The notes below the pieces were generated by a model. That model did not search any database. It worked only from the letters and a program-made list of their open reading frames with translations, and had not been told where the DNA came from. 8,148 nucleotides of DNA from GCA-002688135 sp964536565. GTDB taxonomy: Bacteria > Patescibacteriota > Patescibacteriia > Magasanikbacterales > GCA-002688135. The DNA is taken from contig CAZHXK010000052.1 in NCBI GenBank assembly GCA_964536565.1, positions 1 to 8,148 on the forward strand, written 5' to 3'. Every line of letters begins with the position of its first letter. The first letter of the stretch is position 1. The translations under genes and the position numbers were made by a program. This document shows positions 5,630 through 8,148 of this stretch, piece by piece.

Positions 5630-7327
5630 ATGAAACACAGATATATCTTCGTTGTTGGTGGAGTACTTTCAGGAGTAGGGAAGGGAACATCCGCCTCATC
5701 AATTGGACTACTCCTAAAGGATAAGGGTTACAAGGTAACCGCTATCAAGATCGATCCGTATATCAACGTCGATGCAGGGACAATGAATCCTGTCGAGCAT
5801 GGGGAGGTCTTTGTAACGGTCGATGGTGATGAGACCGACCAGGACATTGGAAACTACGAACGATTTCTAAATACAGAAATTACTTCGATCAATTACATGA
5901 CAACGGGTCGTGTGTATCAATCAGTTATTGAGAAGGAGCGAAACCTGGGATACAAAGGAAAGTGTGTTTCGGTGGTTCCGCATGTTCCGCTGGAGGTGAT
6001 TGCAAGAATCAAAAAGGCGGCAGACGTGGCCAAGGCTGACTTTGTGCTGATCGAGATTGGTGGGACAGTAGGTGAGTATGAAAACATTCTCTTTCTAGAA
6101 GCTGCACGTATGATGAAGCTCGCAGATCCTGATGCCGTACAGTTCGTACTCGTCAGTTATCTTCCCGTGCCATCATCCATTGGAGAAATGAAGACCAAAC
6201 CGACACAGCACGCAATTCGACTTCTACAAGGAACAGGAATTCAACCAGATTTTATAATTGCGCGGTCAGCTCACATGATCGATGCAGCGCGCAAACGGAA
6301 ACTATCCGTTGCAGGAAACATGTCACCAGACGACATTATTCCTGCACCAAACCTCGACTCTATTTACGAAGTACCACTCAGGTTTCTGAAGGATGATTTA
6401 TCCGACAAGATCCTCTCGAAATTTGGTCTCAAAAGGAAAAACGGAAAATTAGCAGAATGGAGAAAGTTGGTACGCACGATTAAAAACACGAAGCGCGAGG
6501 TGAAAATTGCGATTGTTGGTAAGTACTTTTCAACTGGAAACTTTGTGCTCTCCGATGCCTACATATCAGTTATCGAGTCTATCAAGCACGCTGCGTGGTA
6601 CCACAAATACAAGCCGCAGCTCGAATGGCTAAACTCTGAAGAATTCGAAGAAGATCCGTCGAAACTAAAAGAGCTCGATCAATATGATGGTATTCTGATT
6701 CCCGGAGGTTTTGGAACACGAGGGGTAGAAGGAAAGATTAACGTTATTGAATACGCCCGAGAAAACAATATTCCGTATTTTGGAATCTGCTACGGCATGC
6801 AAATGGCTATTGTTGAGTACGCTCGTAATATATGTGGCCTTAAGAATGCCAATACTGCAGAGATTAATCCATCAACTGAGAATCCGGTGGTACACGTCAT
6901 GGACGAGCAGGCAGCGCACCTTGCGGAAGAAAAGTACGGTGGAACCATGCGACTCGGCTCATACAAGTGCAGTCTGAAGAAAGATACTGTCGCAGGCCGC
7001 GCGTACGAACAGAAGACAGTATCAGAGCGACATCGTCATCGATACGAGGTGAACAATAATTACAGAAAGCAGTTAGAGGAGAAGGGGATGGTAATTTCTG
7101 GTGTAAACCCAGAGCGGGATCTTGTTGAGATTGTAGAGCTTCCCGGGCATCCATTTTTTGTGGGAGTACAATTTCATCCGGAGTTTCAATCGAAACCACT
7201 AAAGCCACATCCACTTTTCAGGGAATTCGTAAAAGCGTCCATAAAAAGAATCAGAGACAAGAATCAAAAGCGGTTCAATTTCAAAGAGAAGCCCTCAAGG
7301 AAGAAAAAAGTAAAAGCTACTGCCTAG
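5630..7327 (+). CDS. pyrG: CTP synthase
   Basis: PyrG makes CTP from UTP, ATP and glutamine, the last step of de novo pyrimidine synthesis. The 565-residue product (E. coli 545) has an N-terminal synthase domain with the P-loop GVLSGVGKGTSAS (residues 11-23), the UTP/Mg region DPYINVDAGTMNP (42-54), HGEVFV (57-62), ETDQDIGNYERF (68-79) and EIGGTVGEY (142-150). The C-terminal class I glutamine amidotransferase domain has PGGFGTRG (358-365), the nucleophile Cys387 in GICYGMQ, and the His516/Glu518 pair in QFHPEF. Several blocks (DAGTMNP, GNYERFLN) resemble archaeal/eukaryotic forms more than those of E. coli or Bacillus, and the region around PHVPLEV (118-124) is divergent. The last 25 or so residues are a Lys/Arg-rich tail (KPSRKKKVKATA at the end), longer than usual. 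The start at 5630 gives the usual MKHRYIFVVGG opening; there is no Shine-Dalgarno sequence. Confidence 0.97.
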   Translation: MKHRYIFVVGGVLSGVGKGTSASSIGLLLKDKGYKVTAIKIDPYINVDAGTMNPVEHGEVFVTVDGDETDQDIGNYERFLNTEITSINYMTTGRVYQSVIEKERNLGYKGKCVSVVPHVPLEVIARIKKAADVAKADFVLIEIGGTVGEYENILFLEAARMMKLADPDAVQFVLVSYLPVPSSIGEMKTKPTQHAIRLLQGTGIQPDFIIARSAHMIDAARKRKLSVAGNMSPDDIIPAPNLDSIYEVPLRFLKDDLSDKILSKFGLKRKNGKLAEWRKLVRTIKNTKREVKIAIVGKYFSTGNFVLSDAYISVIESIKHAAWYHKYKPQLEWLNSEEFEEDPSKLKELDQYDGILIPGGFGTRGVEGKINVIEYARENNIPYFGICYGMQMAIVEYARNICGLKNANTAEINPSTENPVVHVMDEQAAHLAEEKYGGTMRLGSYKCSLKKDTVAGRAYEQKTVSERHRHRYEVNNNYRKQLEEKGMVISGVNPERDLVEIVELPGHPFFVGVQFHPEFQSKPLKPHPLFREFVKASIKRIRDKNQKRFNFKEKPSRKKKVKATA

Positions 7328-7339
7328 AAGCTCGCGCAT

Positions 7340-7380
7340 AACTCATAAAACAAAAACACCCGTAAGGGTGTTTATGAGTT
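7340..7380. terminator. Shared hairpin terminator between converging pyrG and rpmA
   Basis: The core stem AAACACCC / GGGTGTTT (7354-7361, 7366-7373) has a GTAA loop. It is extended by AACTCAT / ATGAGTT (7340-7346, 7374-7380) with a seven-base bulge on one side. On the minus strand the stem is followed by TTTTTGTTTT, a strong terminator for rpmA; on the plus strand the tail is only TTT, so termination of pyrG is likely weaker. The rpmA stop codon (7374-7372) lies inside the hairpin. Confidence 0.82.
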
Positions 7381-7656
7381 TAGAGGTTCCACGTGAGCAA
7401 ACGTTTTCTGTCGCAAGTTACCATCAAACATGACAACTTTCTTCTTAGTGTATTTTACTACACCATCGATGAGTGCAACGAGTGTATCGTCCTTTCCACG
7501 CTTCACATTTCTTCCGGGTCGAATCTTCGTACCGCGTTGGCGAACCATCACGTTACCAGAGTAAGCAGTTTGGCCATCTGCGATCTTAACTCCTAAATAT
7601 TTAGGATTTGAATCGCGACCTAAACCGGTAGATCCACCCGCCTTTTTATGAGCCAT
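7372..7656 (-). CDS. rpmA: 50S ribosomal protein L27
   Basis: L27 sits near the peptidyl-transferase centre, where its flexible N-terminus reaches toward the tRNA acceptor ends. The 94-residue product starts directly with MAHKKAGGSTGLGRDS and so has no cleavable N-terminal extension of the Firmicute kind. It continues through LGVKIADGQTAYSGNVMVRQRGTK (residues 21-44), the characteristic RQRGTK block, and DDTLVALIDGVVKY (56-69), with a C-terminal tail about ten residues longer than in E. coli. ATG 7656 has no Shine-Dalgarno sequence but the context CCTATG. L27 is usually encoded directly after rplU (L21); here the gene stands alone behind its own consensus promoter, with a nucleotidyltransferase gene and a terminator upstream and pyrG converging downstream. 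Confidence 0.96.
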   Translation of the reverse strand: MAHKKAGGSTGLGRDSNPKYLGVKIADGQTAYSGNVMVRQRGTKIRPGRNVKRGKDDTLVALIDGVVKYTKKKVVMFDGNLRQKTFAHVEPLNS

Positions 7657-7671
7657 AGGTGGGAATATAAG

Positions 7672-7700
7672 CGAGACCGTCGTCTCGAATTGTTAACAAT
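7672..7700 (-). promoter_or_regulatory. Palindromic leader of rpmA (perfect palindrome and hairpin)
   Basis: Between the rpmA promoter and its ATG lie a perfect 12-base palindrome ATTGTTAACAAT (7689-7700), just downstream of the predicted transcription start, and a six-pair hairpin CGAGAC / GTCTCG with a four-base loop (7672-7687). The first could be an operator or an RNA stem, the second an RNA structure. Autogenous control by a ribosomal protein is possible but not shown. Confidence 0.4.
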
Positions 7701-7710
7701 CGATGCTCGG

Positions 7711-7739
7711 ATTATATATGATGGTGTATTTCTTGTCAA
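7711..7739 (-). promoter_or_regulatory. Perfect consensus sigma-70-type promoter of rpmA
   Basis: On the minus strand TTGACA (7739-7734) is followed by exactly 17 bases and TATAAT (7716-7711): 12 of 12 consensus positions with ideal spacing. The start is expected near 7704, giving a leader of about 48 bases before ATG 7656. Such strength fits a highly expressed ribosomal protein gene transcribed alone. Confidence 0.92.
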
Positions 7740-7753
7740 TATAGGCTGTTAAT

Positions 7754-7777
7754 AAAAAAAGCCCCACATTGTGGGGC
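7754..7777 (-). terminator. Intrinsic terminator of the nucleotidyltransferase gene
   Basis: Read on the minus strand, GCCCCA / TGGGGC (7777-7772, 7766-7761) with a five-base loop is followed by seven T residues (7760-7754). It begins about ten bases after the stop codon of the gene at 7788-8148. It insulates rpmA from read-through, consistent with rpmA's own promoter. Confidence 0.9.
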
Positions 7778-7787
7778 ATGGCTGCCT

Positions 7788-8148
7788 TTAGCCTCCAACG
7801 CGAACTTGCGTCGAGCTGATATCAACTCGTCCACCGATTGGGCGGAAGAGGTGGCGGTATGGTGCGAGACAGTCAGGGAAGTTGACGTCATCCAGTGTCT
7901 CGAAATTCCCTGTGCGAACGTTGTGGCGACCAGAGACAAAGAATCTCGTGGAAAGGTGCTCGAACTCAGTGAACACCTCAATCAGACCACTCACACCTCC
8001 ATAGTACTTCGATTTGATCAGTCCATGGACAGCGTCCGCTCCCATGATTAGGTCCCAGCCAGGAAAGGCACGGGCCTTGTCGATGAAGAGCGCGAGGGTA
8101 TGATCAGTGACGAGCACTGGATACTTCCACGCGAGCTCTTTACACCGA
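7788..8148 (-). CDS. Nucleotidyltransferase-superfamily protein (NadD/cytidylyltransferase-like), C-terminal part
   Basis: The frame enters from beyond base 8148 and ends at TAA 7790-7788, giving about 119 C-terminal residues; a GTG at 8117 is internal, since the frame stays open and homologous-looking upstream of it. The signature near the end, VDISSTQVR, is the ISSTxxR motif that binds the nucleotide phosphates in adenylyl- and cytidylyltransferases of the HIGH superfamily (NadD, CoaD relatives). Upstream, DLIMGADAVHGLI is the strand with the G-A-D seen in NadD. The block KYYGGVSGLIEVF and the FFVSGR / TLDDV blocks recall, from memory, nucleotidyltransferase-like proteins of plants fused to or associated with CinA-type domains more than classical NadD. 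The protein stops three residues after the motif. The N-terminal HxGH motif would lie outside the window. Function (NMN/NaMN adenylylation or other) stays open. Confidence 0.75.
   Translation of the reverse strand, partial: RCKELAWKYPVLVTDHTLALFIDKARAFPGWDLIMGADAVHGLIKSKYYGGVSGLIEVFTEFEHLSTRFFVSGRHNVRTGNFETLDDVNFPDCLAPYRHLFRPIGGRVDISSTQVRVGG

Noticed and set aside
6897..7214. 105-residue open frame on the minus strand inside pyrG
   Set aside because: It lies wholly within the strongly supported CTP synthase gene, has no recognisable domain or start signal, and is a shadow of the coding frame.
7788..8117. Complete 109-residue gene starting at GTG 8117
   Set aside because: The frame stays open to the window edge with plausible sequence before the GTG, and the N-terminal nucleotide-binding motif of the family is missing, so it is a partial gene.
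1..8148. Recoding of TGA as glycine (Gracilibacteria-type code)
   Set aside because: All genes read through with the standard code, and no gene needs an in-frame TGA. The absence of TGA stops is reported only as a bias.
1..8148. CRISPR array, tRNA, rRNA, insertion sequence or phage genes
   Set aside because: No spaced direct repeats, cloverleaf-like sequence, rRNA segments, transposase motifs or terminal inverted repeats were seen on either strand.

Overview
The window (about 45% GC by eye, standard genetic code) looks like a compact chromosomal segment from a bacterium of the Candidate Phyla Radiation / Patescibacteria, probably Parcubacteria-like. That placement is an inference. It rests on short, tightly packed genes, an almost complete absence of Shine-Dalgarno sequences, divergent versions of core proteins (CTP synthase, Era, L27), and a small surface-sugar locus beside housekeeping genes. 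No rRNA, tRNA, IS element or CRISPR array was seen.

Layout. (1) Bases 2-1753, plus strand: the 3' end of an unrecognised gene, a CMP-sialic-acid-synthetase-family cytidylyltransferase and a SAM-methyltransferase-like protein form one operon, closed by a clear intrinsic terminator (1760-1782). (2) Bases 1875-4568, plus strand: a second operon holds a short UDP-glucose/GDP-mannose dehydrogenase-family protein, an NAD-dependent sugar epimerase, a membrane-anchored TPR protein that overlaps the epimerase by 44 bases, and a 48-residue protein with nine cysteines that resembles a metallothionein. A bidirectional terminator (4574-4600) separates it from (3) era on the minus strand (4635-5510). (4) era and pyrG (5630-7327, plus) diverge from overlapping promoters. 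The pyrG leader carries a 10-codon reading frame that ends inside a GC-rich hairpin. (5) pyrG converges on rpmA (L27, minus, 7372-7656) across a shared hairpin. rpmA has its own perfect -35/-10 promoter and a palindromic leader. (6) The window ends inside a minus-strand nucleotidyltransferase gene (7788-8148), closed by its own terminator.

How it works together. The first two operons plausibly make and modify nucleotide-activated sugars for the cell surface: cytidylyl transfer, C6 oxidation, C4 epimerisation, methylation, and perhaps assembly scaffolding by the TPR protein. The right half is core: ribosome assembly (Era), CTP supply (PyrG), the large subunit (L27) and a nucleotide/cofactor transferase.

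The most notable observations are the uncharacterised nine-cysteine mini-protein; a T immediately before the ATG in all eight ATG-initiated genes whose start is visible, with almost no Shine-Dalgarno sequences; a possible attenuator-like leader before pyrG; and a probably leaderless era transcript.
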